From: Bog-756 sp963725395
GTDB lineage: Bacteria; Actinomycetota; Acidimicrobiia; Acidimicrobiales; RAAP-2
Length of the DNA: 64,000 nt
Direction of reading: 5' to 3'
NCBI GenBank assembly: GCA_963725395.1
Contig: CAVRYH010000001.1
Coordinates: forward strand, 1 to 64,000
Made by a program: the position numbers and the translations under genes. Under the pieces are notes generated by a model. That model saw only the letters and a program-made list of their open reading frames with translations. It had not been told where the DNA came from and searched no databases. Shown here piece after piece: positions 10,594-20,027 of this stretch. The stretch's first letter is position 1; each line of letters begins with the position of its first letter.

Positions 10594-11643
10594 ATGAACC
10601 TCGAACAGCTACTCGGCGACGAGGCGGACTCGCTGCTCAACCACGAGGCGAAGGCGTTCCCCTCCGAGCACCTCGTCCTACCCGGGCCGGACCATCTCGA
10701 TCGTGTCTTCATGGACTCGGACCGCTCGGCCACCGTGCTCCGCAACCTGGGGTTGGTGTACAACACCGGCCGGTTGGGCGGAACGGGCTACCTGTCGATC
10801 CTCCCCGTTGACCAGGGCATCGAGCACTCGGCGGCGGCGAGCTTCGCAAAGTTCCCCGCGTACTTCGATCCGGCCAACCTGTGCGAGCTCGCCATCGCGG
10901 CGGACTGCAACGCCATCGCCACCACGCTCGGCGGCCTCGGCATCGTGTCGCGGCGCTACGCGCACAAGATCCCCTTCATCGTGAAGCTCAACCACAACGA
11001 CTTCCTCAACTACCCGAATACCTACGACCAGATCATGTTCGCAGGCGTGGGTCAGGCCGCTGACCTGGGTGCCGTCGGCGTCGGGGCGACCATCTATTTC
11101 GGTTCGGAGGAGGCTGACCGCCAGATCGTCGAGGTGTCCAGAGCGTTCGCCGAAGCGCACCGGCTGGGCATGTTCACCGTCCTGTGGTGCTATCTGCGGA
11201 ATTCGGCATTCAAACAAGGCGACACGGACTACCACCTGTCCGCCGATCTGACGGGCCAGGCGAATCACCTCGGCGTGACCATCGAAGCGGACATCATCAA
11301 GCAGAAGCAGCCCGAGAACAACGGTGGCTACAACGCACTCCACTTCGGCAAGACCGACCCCCTCGTGTACAGCCAGCTGACCACCGACCATCCGATCGAT
11401 CTGACCCGCTGGCAGGTGGTCAACTGCTATGCCGGCCGGATCCCTCTCATCAACTCGGGCGGCGAGTCGAAGGGCGCCGACGACCTCGCCCAGGCGGTGC
11501 GCACCGCGGTGATCAATAAGCGCGCCGGAGGGTCGGGGCTCATCGTCGGCCGGAAGGCCTTCCAGCGGCCGACCGACGAAGGGGCCGAGTTGATCCACGC
11601 CATCCAGGACGTGTACCTCGACCCGGCGGTCACCGTCGCCTGA
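10594..11643 (+). CDS. fbaB: Class I fructose-bisphosphate aldolase (FbaB/DhnA family)
   Basis: 349 residues from ATG 10594, matching the about 350 aa of FbaB. It interconverts fructose 1,6-bisphosphate with dihydroxyacetone phosphate and glyceraldehyde 3-phosphate through a Schiff-base lysine. Family landmarks seen: ILPVDQGIEHSAAASF near residues 68-83; FIVKLNHNDFLNYP; DTDYHLSADLTGQANHLGVTIEADIIKQKQPENNGGY, where the IEADIIKQK strand carries the expected Schiff-base lysine; and the phosphate-binding loops INSGGESKG and GGSGLIVGRKAF. It is metal-independent, unlike the class II FbaA usual in actinobacteria. It starts just after the TPR gene and probably shares its transcript. Confidence 0.93.
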   Translation: MNLEQLLGDEADSLLNHEAKAFPSEHLVLPGPDHLDRVFMDSDRSATVLRNLGLVYNTGRLGGTGYLSILPVDQGIEHSAAASFAKFPAYFDPANLCELAIAADCNAIATTLGGLGIVSRRYAHKIPFIVKLNHNDFLNYPNTYDQIMFAGVGQAADLGAVGVGATIYFGSEEADRQIVEVSRAFAEAHRLGMFTVLWCYLRNSAFKQGDTDYHLSADLTGQANHLGVTIEADIIKQKQPENNGGYNALHFGKTDPLVYSQLTTDHPIDLTRWQVVNCYAGRIPLINSGGESKGADDLAQAVRTAVINKRAGGSGLIVGRKAFQRPTDEGAELIHAIQDVYLDPAVTVA

Positions 11644-11953
11644 CCAGCCGGTCTCGCTGCTCGTCGGTGTTCGGGGCGCCCGTGGCGAGGAGCGGCTTCT
11701 GTGGGCCCGCGCCGTCACGGTGTCGGGCTGCAGGTCGCACCCGCCCTCGGGTGACCCCTCCGGTCCCGTCAGAGAGCGGGGCCCCGACAGACATGCAGGT
11801 GGGTCACGGTCCTGGCCGCGGGTGCGGGCGCCGGTAGACTGATCTCGAAACATTCCCGACACAGGGCGTTCACCCGGGCGAACGCCGACGAACGACAGCT
11901 CCGAGTAGATCACCGGGGACTGAGCGCGGTACAGCAGCACGAAGAGGAGCAAG
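11644..11953 (+). promoter_or_regulatory. Intergenic region upstream of korAB with candidate promoter and inverted repeat
   Basis: A 310-bp gap with no convincing gene. A TAGACT -10-like hexamer at 11835-11840 lacks an obvious -35. Downstream, an inverted repeat GGCGTTC (11865-11871) / GAACGCC (11880-11886) with an 8-nt centre could be an operator or leader hairpin for korAB. A GAGGAG Shine-Dalgarno lies just before the korA GTG. Roles are inferred. Confidence 0.35.
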
Positions 11954-13918
11954 GTGTCCGACACCACCCATCACGAAGCCCCCCACCTCTTGGACCGAGT
12001 GGTCATTCGCTTCGCCGGTGACTCGGGTGACGGCATGCAGCTGGCCGGCGACCGATTCACCAACACCTCGGCGCTCCTCGGGAACGACCTCGCCACCTTC
12101 CCCGACTTCCCGGCCGAGATCCGGGCGCCCGCCGGGACCCTGGCCGGAGTGTCGGCGTTCCAGGTCCATATCTCCGATCACACCATCTCGACGCCCGGTG
12201 ATTCGCCCAACGTGCTCGTGGCGATGAACCCCGCCGCCCTCAGGGCCAACATCGAGTCGCTGCCCAAAGGGGCGACGCTCATCGTCAACGTGGACGCCTT
12301 CGAGGACCGGAACCTGGCCAAGGCGGGGTATGCGACGAATCCACTGGCCGACGGCTCGCTGTCGGCGTACACCGTCTACGAGGTGCCGATGACCTCGATC
12401 ACCACCGAGGTGTCCCGTGACGCCGGCGTGAAGCCCCGCGACGCGGAGCGCTCCAAGAACTTTTTCGCCCTCGGTCTGATCAGCTGGCTCTACACCCGTC
12501 CGACCGAGGCGACGGTCCAGTGGATCACGGAGAGGTACGCCGGAAAACCGCTGGTCATGGAGGCGAACCTGAGGGCGTTCAAGGCGGGCTTCCACTTCGG
12601 CGAGACGGCCGAACTGTTCGAGTCGTCCTATCAGGTCAAGCCGGCCGTGCTGGCTCCCGGTGAGTACGTGAACGTCACGGGGAACACCGCCACGGCGTGG
12701 GGCCTGATCGCCGCGGCCACCCGGAGCGGGCTGCCCCTGTTCCTCGGTACCTATCCGATCACGCCGGCGTCGGACATCCTCCACGAGCTGTCGAAGCACA
12801 AGCAGTTCGGGGTGAGGACGTTCCAGGCCGAGGACGAGATCTCGGGTATCGGCGCCGCGCTCGGTGCGGCCTTCGGGGGTGCGCTGGGTGTAACCACGAC
12901 CTCCGGCCCCGGCATCGACCTCAAGTCGGAGACCATGGGTCTGGCCATCAGCCTCGAGCTCCCGCTGATCATCATCGACATCCAGCGTGGTGGGCCGTCG
13001 ACCGGGCTCCCGACGAAGACCGAGCAGGCCGACCTGCTCCACGCCATGTACGGCAGGCACGGCGAGGCGCCACTCCCCATCGTGGCGGCCAAGACCCCGT
13101 CCCACTGCTTCGAGGCGACGGTCGAGGCCGTCCGCCTGGCCGTGAAGTACCGCACCCCGGTGATGCTGCTCTCTGACGGCTACCTGGCCAATGGCACCGA
13201 ACCATGGAAGCTCCCCGACCTGGAGGACCTCCCCGAGATCGATCCGGGCTTCGCCACCGAGCCCAATCACACCGACGCGGAGGGGAACGAGTCCTTCTGG
13301 CCCTACCTCCGTGATCCCGAGACCCTGGCCCGTCCGTGGGCACCTCCTGGGGTCTCGGGCCTCGAGCACAGGATCGGTGGTCTCGAGAAGTCCGATGGTG
13401 CCGGCAACGTCGCCTACGACGGTCCCAACCACGAACGGATGACCCGACTGCGAGCGGCCAAGATCGCCGGGATCGCGCACGACATCCCGCCGACCGACCT
13501 CGACCACGAGGACGGCGCTGAGGTCCTCGTCATCGGCTGGGGCTCGACCTATGGCGCCATCGCCGCCGGCGTGCAACGCGTCCGGGCCCGGGGGCACAAG
13601 GTGGCCCAGGCCCACCTGGTCCACCTCAATCCGTTCCCTGCTGACCTCGGTGAAGTGCTGAGCCGCTACAAGCGGGTGCTGGTACCCGAGGTCAACCTCG
13701 GACAGCTGAGCCGCCTGCTCCACGCCGAATTCCTGGTGGACGCCATCTCGTTCACCCAGGTGCAGGGCATTCCGTTCCGGGCGGCGGCCATGGAGGCCGC
13801 CATCCTCCACCAGATCGACGGAGCGGACGACAAGGGTGTGTCGCCGAGCGACGCCACCACCAACGGAGACGGCACCACCGGTGCCGTCTCCACCACCGGA
13901 AAGGTCTCCGACCGATGA
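11954..13918 (+). CDS. korA: 2-oxoglutarate:ferredoxin oxidoreductase, alpha subunit (gamma-alpha fusion)
   Basis: 654 residues. With KorB it oxidatively decarboxylates 2-oxoglutarate to succinyl-CoA, reducing ferredoxin; this can replace or run alongside 2-oxoglutarate dehydrogenase in the TCA cycle. The N-terminal gamma domain (about 12-195) starts RVVIRFAGDSGDGMQLAG. The alpha domain (from about 230) has GTYPITPASDILHELSKH and FQAEDEISGIGAALGAAFGGALGVTTTSGPG, typical of actinobacterial KorA. A C-terminal region with VLVIGWGSTYGAI follows, then about 30 disordered Thr/Gly-rich residues. GTG 11954 is preceded by GAGGAG. The gene overlaps korB by 4 bp (ATGA). Related 2-oxoacid enzymes (pyruvate, branched-chain) are alternatives; KorAB is favoured by the two-subunit layout. 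Confidence 0.92.
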   Translation: MSDTTHHEAPHLLDRVVIRFAGDSGDGMQLAGDRFTNTSALLGNDLATFPDFPAEIRAPAGTLAGVSAFQVHISDHTISTPGDSPNVLVAMNPAALRANIESLPKGATLIVNVDAFEDRNLAKAGYATNPLADGSLSAYTVYEVPMTSITTEVSRDAGVKPRDAERSKNFFALGLISWLYTRPTEATVQWITERYAGKPLVMEANLRAFKAGFHFGETAELFESSYQVKPAVLAPGEYVNVTGNTATAWGLIAAATRSGLPLFLGTYPITPASDILHELSKHKQFGVRTFQAEDEISGIGAALGAAFGGALGVTTTSGPGIDLKSETMGLAISLELPLIIIDIQRGGPSTGLPTKTEQADLLHAMYGRHGEAPLPIVAAKTPSHCFEATVEAVRLAVKYRTPVMLLSDGYLANGTEPWKLPDLEDLPEIDPGFATEPNHTDAEGNESFWPYLRDPETLARPWAPPGVSGLEHRIGGLEKSDGAGNVAYDGPNHERMTRLRAAKIAGIAHDIPPTDLDHEDGAEVLVIGWGSTYGAIAAGVQRVRARGHKVAQAHLVHLNPFPADLGEVLSRYKRVLVPEVNLGQLSRLLHAEFLVDAISFTQVQGIPFRAAAMEAAILHQIDGADDKGVSPSDATTNGDGTTGAVSTTGKVSDR

Positions 13919-14961
13919 CCGACCTGGCCGACGCTGAGCCGACCTCCGTGCCGGTGCCGCTGACCACCCGGAAGGACTGGTCGTCCGACCAGGAGGTGCG
14001 ATGGTGCCCCGGCTGCGGTGACTACTCCATCCTCGCTGCCGTGCAGATGCTGATGCCCGATCTCGGAGTGCGGAGGGAGAGCACCGTGTTCCTGTCGGGG
14101 ATCGGGTGCGCCGCCCGTTTCCCCTACTACATGAACACCTACGGAATGCACTCGATCCACGGCCGGGCCCCGGCCATCGCCACGGGCCTGGCCACCACCC
14201 GCCCCGACCTCGACGTGTGGGTCGTCACCGGTGACGGTGATGCGCTCTCCATCGGCGGGAACCATCTCATCCATGCGCTCCGCCGCAACGTGAACATCAC
14301 CATTCTGTTGTTCAACAATCAGATCTACGGTCTCACCAAGGGCCAGTACTCGCCCACCTCCGAGGTCCACAAGGTCACGAAGTCCACGCCCTTCGGTTCG
14401 CTCGAGCAGCCGTTCAACCCACTGAGCCTGGCGTTGGGCGCCGAGGCCGGATTCGTGGCCCGGACGCACGATATGGACCGCAAGCACATGATGGAGACCT
14501 TCCGCCGAGCCCACGCCCACAAAGGGGCGTCGTTCGTGGAGATCTACCAGAACTGCAACGTCTTCAACGACGGGGCGTTCGAGCAGATCACGGGCAAGGA
14601 CCATCGGGCCGACATGCTCATCCCGCTGGTCCACGGCGAACCCATCCGTTTCGGGCCCGAGGGGGAGCACGGCGTCCTGCTCCGGCGGGACGGCTCGGTG
14701 GAGGTGGTGGAGGTGGCAGACGTGGGTGAGGACGCGTTACTGGTCCATGACGAACACCGCGACAACCCCGGCCTGGCGTTCCAGCTCAGTCACCTGTCGA
14801 GGGGCCCCTACGAGCCGACACCCATCGGCGTCTTTCGGGACGTCGACCGCCCGGAGTACGGGGAGGAGATGGCACGGCAGATCGAGGAGGCCACCGCCCG
14901 CCGGGGTCGAGGCGATCTGTACGCACTGCTGCGCTCCGGGTCCTCATGGACCGTGGATTGA
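13915..14961 (+). CDS. korB: 2-oxoglutarate:ferredoxin oxidoreductase, beta subunit
   Basis: 348 residues, the thiamine-diphosphate subunit partnering KorA. Seen: WCPGCGDYSILAAVQ near residue 30, the CPGCG motif of this family; LSGIGCAARFPYYMNTYGMHSIHGRAPAIATG; and the ThDP/Mg motif VVTGDGDALSIGGNHLIHALRRN followed by LLFNNQIYGLTKGQYSPTS. The cluster-type cysteines (CPGC and GIGC) are consistent with a single Fe-S cluster. The start codon overlaps the korA stop (ATGA), so the two are translationally coupled. A ferredoxin is encoded at 60792-61028, but nothing ties it specifically to this enzyme. Confidence 0.94.
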   Translation: MTDLADAEPTSVPVPLTTRKDWSSDQEVRWCPGCGDYSILAAVQMLMPDLGVRRESTVFLSGIGCAARFPYYMNTYGMHSIHGRAPAIATGLATTRPDLDVWVVTGDGDALSIGGNHLIHALRRNVNITILLFNNQIYGLTKGQYSPTSEVHKVTKSTPFGSLEQPFNPLSLALGAEAGFVARTHDMDRKHMMETFRRAHAHKGASFVEIYQNCNVFNDGAFEQITGKDHRADMLIPLVHGEPIRFGPEGEHGVLLRRDGSVEVVEVADVGEDALLVHDEHRDNPGLAFQLSHLSRGPYEPTPIGVFRDVDRPEYGEEMARQIEEATARRGRGDLYALLRSGSSWTVD

Positions 14962-15044
14962 CTCAGGCGCCGTCCGACCGCAGTGTCCGTGCCCCGGGCC
15001 CGAGGTCGGACGGCCCGGCCGCTCGACGCGCCTGAACTCCCGAC

Positions 15045-15614
15045 GTGACCAGGTTCGCGGCCATGCTCCGCAGTGTCAATGTGGGTGGGCGCAACCGGTT
15101 GGCCATGGACGGGCTCCGGTCCCTGATGGGTGCCCTGGGATTCGACGATGTGGCCACGTATCTCCAGAGCGGCAACGTCACCTTCGCCGGCACCGGATCG
15201 GCGCGGGACGCCGGCGAGGCCATCGAGCGCGCGATCGCCACCGGCCCGGGTCTAGAGGTCCGGGTGCTGGTCCGGACCCGCACCGATCTGGCCGGCGTGC
15301 TCAGGGCGACACCGTTCGGCCACCTCGATGTCGACCCGAGGACGCTGCACGTGTCGTTCCTCGATGTCGAGCCCGAGCGGTCGGTGGTCGAGGCCCTGGC
15401 CGACCGGGACGGGTCCTTCGGGGCGGACCGCTTCGAGGTCGTCGGCCGGGAGGTCTATCTCCACTGCCCGGGAGGGTACGGGAACACCAAGCTCAATAAC
15501 GGCTATCTCGAACGATCCCTCGGCGTCACCGCGACCACACGCAACTGGCGGACGGTGGTCGCACTGGCCGAACGGTGCGGAGCTGCCGGGAGCGCCCCTC
15601 ACACGCCGTTGTAG
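15045..15614 (+). CDS. DUF1697 family protein
   Basis: 189 residues from GTG 15045. The N-terminus MTRFAAMLRSVNVGGRNRLAMDGLRSLMGALGF and YLQSGNVTFAG are the signature of the DUF1697 (COG3797) family of small cytoplasmic proteins with no established function. The C-terminal KLNNGYLERSLGVTATTRNWRTVVALAE also matches the family. It follows korB by 83 bp, possibly on the same transcript. Its last 16 bp overlap the end of the convergent lipoprotein gene. Confidence 0.88.
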   Translation: MTRFAAMLRSVNVGGRNRLAMDGLRSLMGALGFDDVATYLQSGNVTFAGTGSARDAGEAIERAIATGPGLEVRVLVRTRTDLAGVLRATPFGHLDVDPRTLHVSFLDVEPERSVVEALADRDGSFGADRFEVVGREVYLHCPGGYGNTKLNNGYLERSLGVTATTRNWRTVVALAERCGAAGSAPHTPL

Positions 15615-16837
15615 GTGGCGAAGTCGCCGTCGGCGTTCATCACCATGCAGAAATCGAGGTTCGGGCACGAGACTGACGTGCCGGCGCCCGGGTACTGGGT
15701 CCCGACGGGGAGGACCTGTTGGGGGGTCGACCACTCCGTCCCGTTCCACAGCATGACCCATCCGCCGGCGTCGGCCGCCATGCACATCGAAGGGGTCGGG
15801 CACGAGATGGAGTCGAGACCGCCGTGGGGGTCGATCGTCTCCACCGGCGACCAGGTGGACTCGTCGTTTCGGTAGCTCAGTCCGGTCCCGTTGACGATGG
15901 CGCACAGCGTGCTCGTGGGACAGGCGACGGCCGTCGGGCCGCCAGGCGAGGGGAGTGCGGTGACCCACGGGGTGGGCTCGAGAGACCACGCGTTCCCGTT
16001 CCAATCGAGGACGGAGGTTCCGACCACCCCCACGCAGTCCGTGCTGGTCGGGCACGAGACGCCCACCCCCCCGGCCTGGTAGAGGGAGGAGACCGGTGAT
16101 CCGGGTGACGCCGGCCTACCGAAGGACTGGGTGGTGGACCAGCTGCCGTCACGGTAGGTGAACACGTGGCCCGTGTTGTCCACCACGGCGCAGAACCTGG
16201 GTGTGGGGCACGAGACCGAGGCGCTGCGCGAACCGGGGTGGCCGGGACCCGGGTCGGCGGGATTGGCCGCCAGAGGGGGCCCCGGGCTCAACGGGCTTGC
16301 CGACGACCAGGTGGTGCCGTCCCCGGTGCTGACGTGGTCCGATCCGTCGACGATCATGCACAGGGGTCCCCCGGTGCAGTCGATCGACGGTAACAGGGGT
16401 GCGGTGACCGGTCCGGAGGCCGGGGCGGGGAAGTAGACCGAAGGTGGTGACCACGCGGCACCGTCCCACGAAACCGTCGTGCCGGATCCGTCGGTCTGAT
16501 TGCTCCCCTGCTGGCCGGCACCGCCTCCCGTGGCGATACAGAAGGTGTCAGACAGGCAGGACAGCGAGGTGAACCCACCTCCCGGTGGGAGCGTGGTGAG
16601 GGACTGGGTCCAGCCGGGGGCGGCACTCGGAGGGATCGGTACGGTCGTCGCCACCGCCGAGGGTGCCGTGGAGGCGGTGGTCGAGGTGGAGGTGGAGGTC
16701 GAGGGGCCGGACGGGAACCTCGTCGCCGAGGCGTGTCCGATCTTGGCCCCCGGTGCCGATGTTCCCGATGAGCACGCGCTCAACAGGACGGCGAGGACGG
16801 CGAGGGAAACGGGCAGGATCGATCGTCTCTTCGCCAC
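15599..16837 (-). CDS. Secreted lipoprotein with repeated SCPT-x-C modules (beta-propeller-like)
   Basis: 412 residues. A signal peptide ends in a lipobox, VLAVLLSACSSG, with the lipidated Cys near residue 22. A Ser/Thr linker rich in TSTSTSTT spans about 40-65. The rest is about seven imperfect units of 40-50 residues, each with a pattern like (V/I)SCPTPxxCxxV-D-x-G-(H)VxxWNGxxWS. Two cysteines per unit in a fixed CPT-x5-C spacing suggest one disulfide in each blade. Such repeats occur in actinobacterial extracellular proteins of unknown role. Nothing enzymatic is visible. It lies between convergent DUF1697 and co-oriented DUF1015 genes. Confidence 0.8.
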   Translation of the reverse strand: MAKRRSILPVSLAVLAVLLSACSSGTSAPGAKIGHASATRFPSGPSTSTSTSTTASTAPSAVATTVPIPPSAAPGWTQSLTTLPPGGGFTSLSCLSDTFCIATGGGAGQQGSNQTDGSGTTVSWDGAAWSPPSVYFPAPASGPVTAPLLPSIDCTGGPLCMIVDGSDHVSTGDGTTWSSASPLSPGPPLAANPADPGPGHPGSRSASVSCPTPRFCAVVDNTGHVFTYRDGSWSTTQSFGRPASPGSPVSSLYQAGGVGVSCPTSTDCVGVVGTSVLDWNGNAWSLEPTPWVTALPSPGGPTAVACPTSTLCAIVNGTGLSYRNDESTWSPVETIDPHGGLDSISCPTPSMCMAADAGGWVMLWNGTEWSTPQQVLPVGTQYPGAGTSVSCPNLDFCMVMNADGDFATYNGV

Positions 16838-17003
16838 CTGCCTCCCTTGCCTGGCCCGCTGCTCTTCGACCGTGCCGGTGGTCGCACAAGGTTAACGGGT
16901 GTCAAGACGAGGGTGGCGCCACCCCGACCGGGTTCGTCCGGTCTCCCTTGGGCCCACCGGGTCGGTTGAGGCCGGGCACGGGCCGGTCGCCGGGTCCGAC
17001 GGC

Positions 17004-18194
17004 TCAGGTGGCGAGTGTCCGGAAGACCATGCCGGTTCGTGGCTTGGGGTGGAAATAGGTGGTCTTTGGGGGCATGCGGCGGCCGGCCCGTGCGAACTCG
17101 GCGATCTGGTCGACCGTGACGGGTCTCATGAGGATCACCGCCTGGGCCGTTTCGGTCGCCACGGCCTCGACGGCCCTCGGCCAGGTGTTGAAGAACTCGA
17201 GTTCGTGATCGGGGAGTTCGGCGAGCACCAGCGCCACCATCGAGGAGTCGAGGTTGGCTCCCGCCGCCTCCGCCGTCCCGTCCTTGGGTGAGAGCAGCCA
17301 GGCGCCCGAGGGCATGACGAGGGCCAGCGCTCTGGACTGGCCGAGGGCGGAGGTCGTCCGCTCGTCGAAATCGCCGGCCCGGGTGACGTCGAACCACGAG
17401 GAGAACCCGTCGACCAGATCGAGCCCGTCGGGGAGGCCGGACAGGGCGCGGTGGATGGGACCGACCTCCAGCTGCTCGGAGGACAGCTCCACGATCAGGC
17501 CCATGACCAGGTCGGATCCGGTGGGAGCGGTGCCGTTGGTCGCCTCGCGACGGTAGGTGAGCGCCGTCTCGTAGCGGTGGTGGCCGTCGGCGACCACCAC
17601 CGGGGAGGCTGCCACGGCGTCGGTGACCTTGCCGATGACCAACGGGTCGTCGACGACCCAGAGTTCATGGCGCACCCCGTCCCGGTCGGTGGCGATGGCA
17701 TCGGCGCCGTCCTCGCGCACGAACAGCCCGGTCAGTCCCTCGGTCAGGGACAGGCCCCAGATGGGCGAGAGGTTGGCCTTTGTCGCCCGTAGCAGCTCGA
17801 GACGGTCGCTTTTCGCTTTGGGCAGTGTCTGCTCGTGGGGGAGGATCGAAGCGGTGCTGGCGTCGTCGAGCCCGAGTGCACCGATGACCCCGTTGGTGGC
17901 GTGCCCACCGGGCGACGTCATCCGATAGGCGTAGAACGAGGGATTCGGATCTCGTTCGAGGACTCCCTCCTCCTGCCAGCGTTCCAACTGCTGGGCAGCG
18001 TGGGCGTAGCGGTCCAGCCCGGCCCGGTTGTCCGGCTCTGGGAGCTCGACCCGGACCGCATTGGCGCTGTGCAGGCCGGCCAGCTCGGCACGCTCCTCGG
18101 GCTCGATCACGTCGTAGGGGGGGGCGACGACCATCGACAGGTCCACCCGTGCCGAGTCGTACCGGAGCCCTGCGAACGGTTCGAATCGTGGCAT
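17004..18194 (-). CDS. DUF1015 family protein
   Basis: 396 residues from ATG 18194, chosen because MPRFEPFAGLRYD is the canonical start of the family; the frame extends 6 residues upstream. Recognisable segments are VVAPPYDVI near residue 29, NAVRVELPE, FYAYRM, LPHEQTLPKAKSDRLELL and VVADGHHRYETALTYR. The last is the conserved DGHHRYE motif. The family (COG4198) is widespread and its biochemical role is not established, so no function is assigned. It is monocistronic in appearance, with 166 bp to the lipoprotein gene downstream. Confidence 0.88.
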   Translation of the reverse strand: MPRFEPFAGLRYDSARVDLSMVVAPPYDVIEPEERAELAGLHSANAVRVELPEPDNRAGLDRYAHAAQQLERWQEEGVLERDPNPSFYAYRMTSPGGHATNGVIGALGLDDASTASILPHEQTLPKAKSDRLELLRATKANLSPIWGLSLTEGLTGLFVREDGADAIATDRDGVRHELWVVDDPLVIGKVTDAVAASPVVVADGHHRYETALTYRREATNGTAPTGSDLVMGLIVELSSEQLEVGPIHRALSGLPDGLDLVDGFSSWFDVTRAGDFDERTTSALGQSRALALVMPSGAWLLSPKDGTAEAAGANLDSSMVALVLAELPDHELEFFNTWPRAVEAVATETAQAVILMRPVTVDQIAEFARAGRRMPPKTTYFHPKPRTGMVFRTLAT

Positions 18195-18361
18195 GGCCCT
18201 TGCGTAGCACATCGGATCGCGGCCACTGGCGCTCCCGCGGCCACCGGCCCGTCAGCGGTCCTCCGACAATCGGGCCCCGCACTGACTCAGGACTTGGAGG
18301 CGAGGCGAGCTCGACCCCGAGGGCATGGTCGGCCCGGCCGGGCCCGGTCCCGTCGGTCCGC

Positions 18362-19147
18362 TCAGGTGTAGCTGGCAATGAGATTGGCCAGCGCCTCGGC
18401 CCCCGCCGGCTCGAGATGGACCTGGTCCGGTGTGAACCATTCCGGGTGGCCGGTGGAGACCGCATTCCAGTTGGCCAGCACGGCGACGCCCGGATAGCGG
18501 GCCACGCCGGCCGCCAGTACCGCGTTGTCCTCGGCTTCCCAGGAGCGGGGCACGTTGATGTTGACGAACACCACCCGCGCCACCCCCGCCGCGGCCTGCA
18601 TCATGGCGTCGAAGTCGGGGGAAGTGACCGTCCCGTTGGTGCCGAGCTCCACGACCAGGACGTTGCCGAGCGTGCCGGCCGCCCGATCAGCCTGGACGAC
18701 GCTGATGCCCGTCTCGAACTGGCGGCTGACCATGCCGTTCACCTGGACCCCGGGCACGTCGGCCTCGAGGTCGGACTGGATGTCGATCATGATCGAATCG
18801 CCCACCGCCGTCACCGGGCCCGCCACCGGCCCGGGTCCACCGGACGTGGTCGACGTGGTCGATGTGGCCGGCGCGACCTGGGCGCCGACCAGGCCCGACG
18901 TCGTCGGTGGGATGGACCCTGCCACGGGGTCCGGTGTGCTCGGCACGGTGGACTGCCCGGTGTCGTCATTGGGCCTACCCGGGCGAGGGCTCACCGCCGC
19001 CGTGGCGCCCGCCAGATGGTCGGAGACCGTCCCGGTGGCCGACGTCTCGTCCTCGAGGTGGCGGACGAGGGCGACGGCGAACAGGGCCACGAGGACGGCA
19101 ACGAGCGCGATGCCAATGATCCAGTCGCTACGGGAGAGCTTCACCAT
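18362..19147 (-). CDS. Membrane-anchored SGNH-hydrolase-like domain protein
   Basis: 261 residues from ATG 19147 (MVKLSRSDW); the upstream extension is antisense to pgsA and not real. One transmembrane helix, IIGIALVAVLVALFAVALV, is followed by a Pro/Thr/Ser linker and an extracytoplasmic domain. VTAVGDSIMIDI contains the GDS nucleophile block, LVVELGTNGTV the GxN-like block III, and FTPDQVHLEPAGAEALANLI the DxxH block V. This resembles the SGNH domain found C-terminal to acyltransferase-3 proteins, here standing alone. A role in removing or transferring acyl groups on cell-surface polysaccharide is possible but inferred. Confidence 0.8.
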   Translation of the reverse strand: MVKLSRSDWIIGIALVAVLVALFAVALVRHLEDETSATGTVSDHLAGATAAVSPRPGRPNDDTGQSTVPSTPDPVAGSIPPTTSGLVGAQVAPATSTTSTTSGGPGPVAGPVTAVGDSIMIDIQSDLEADVPGVQVNGMVSRQFETGISVVQADRAAGTLGNVLVVELGTNGTVTSPDFDAMMQAAAGVARVVFVNINVPRSWEAEDNAVLAAGVARYPGVAVLANWNAVSTGHPEWFTPDQVHLEPAGAEALANLIASYT

Positions 19148-19298
19148 CCCCCCCAGTTTTACCTGTTCGGGCGCGTGAAAGCGGGAGCCACCGGCACCGG
19201 CGGGCCCGCCGCACCCCCTTTCGGAGCCGACGGGTGGCTCAGGCCGATCTGGCGCAGTGGTTCGGCGTCCACCCCACCCTGCTCGTAGACTCGCTTGG

Positions 19299-20027
19299 GT
19301 GAAGGATGTTGGCGTGGATACCAGGCGGGACGAGAGCGACCGCCCGGGGCCGACCAAATCGGGCATGTCGGCCGGGCCGGGGGTGCCGGCCGATCCCGGC
19401 CAGCCCGGGGTGGTCGAGCCGGTCGAAGCATCCGAACCGGGGCTGGACCGGATCCTCACCGCGCCCAACCTCATCACCCTGGTCCGACTGGCCTGCATCC
19501 CGCTGTTCGTCTGGCTTCTGTTCGGGGCCGAGCGACAGACCGCCGCCGCCGTCCTCCTGGCCGTTCTCGGTGCCACCGACTGGGTCGACGGCTTCGTCGC
19601 CCGCCGCTACCACCAGGTCTCGACCCTCGGGAAGGTGCTGGACCCGGTGGCCGACCGGGTCCTGGTGGTCACTGCGGTCATCGCCATCATCGTGTACGGG
19701 GCGGTTCCGGTCTGGTTCGGGGTGGCGACCCTGGCCCGCGAGGTCGTCGTGTCCGGAGCCGTGCTCCTCCTCGCCTCGTTGGGAGCGTCACGGATCGACG
19801 TCCTCTGGGTGGGCAAGGCCGGGACCTTCGCGCTGATGTTCGCCTACCCGACGTTCCTCATCAGCGACGGGACCGCCGCCTGGCAGGAGCCCCTACGCGT
19901 GATCGCCTGGGTGACCGGCGTCATCGGTCTGACCCTGGCCTGGGTGGCCGCTGCGTCCTACGTGCCAGTCGCCCGCAGGGCACTGATAGACGGACGACGG
20001 GCCCGCAAAGAAGGGAAAGCCACGTGA
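19299..20027 (+). CDS. pgsA: CDP-alcohol phosphatidyltransferase, probable phosphatidylglycerophosphate synthase
   Basis: 242 residues from GTG 19299; ATG 19365 is an alternative start and the N-terminal about 45 residues are probably disordered. It condenses CDP-diacylglycerol with an alcohol phosphate. The CDP-OH motif D-x2-DG-x2-AR-x8-G-x3-D-x3-D is complete in TDWVDGFVARRYHQVSTLG-KVLDPVADR. About five hydrophobic helices span the rest. PgsA (glycerol 3-phosphate acceptor) is the best call from length and motif; phosphatidylinositol-phosphate synthase is an alternative in actinobacteria. The stop overlaps the next start (GTGA). Confidence 0.85.
   Translation: MKDVGVDTRRDESDRPGPTKSGMSAGPGVPADPGQPGVVEPVEASEPGLDRILTAPNLITLVRLACIPLFVWLLFGAERQTAAAVLLAVLGATDWVDGFVARRYHQVSTLGKVLDPVADRVLVVTAVIAIIVYGAVPVWFGVATLAREVVVSGAVLLLASLGASRIDVLWVGKAGTFALMFAYPTFLISDGTAAWQEPLRVIAWVTGVIGLTLAWVAAASYVPVARRALIDGRRARKEGKAT

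Noticed and set aside
11870..13810. Antisense ORF of 646 codons opposite korA
   Set aside because: Arg/Gly/Asp-rich shadow of a strongly conserved gene; no motifs.
18170..18200. GGTTCGAATC, a tRNA T-loop-like string
   Set aside because: No acceptor or anticodon stems around it; it is the reverse complement of the start of the DUF1015 gene.
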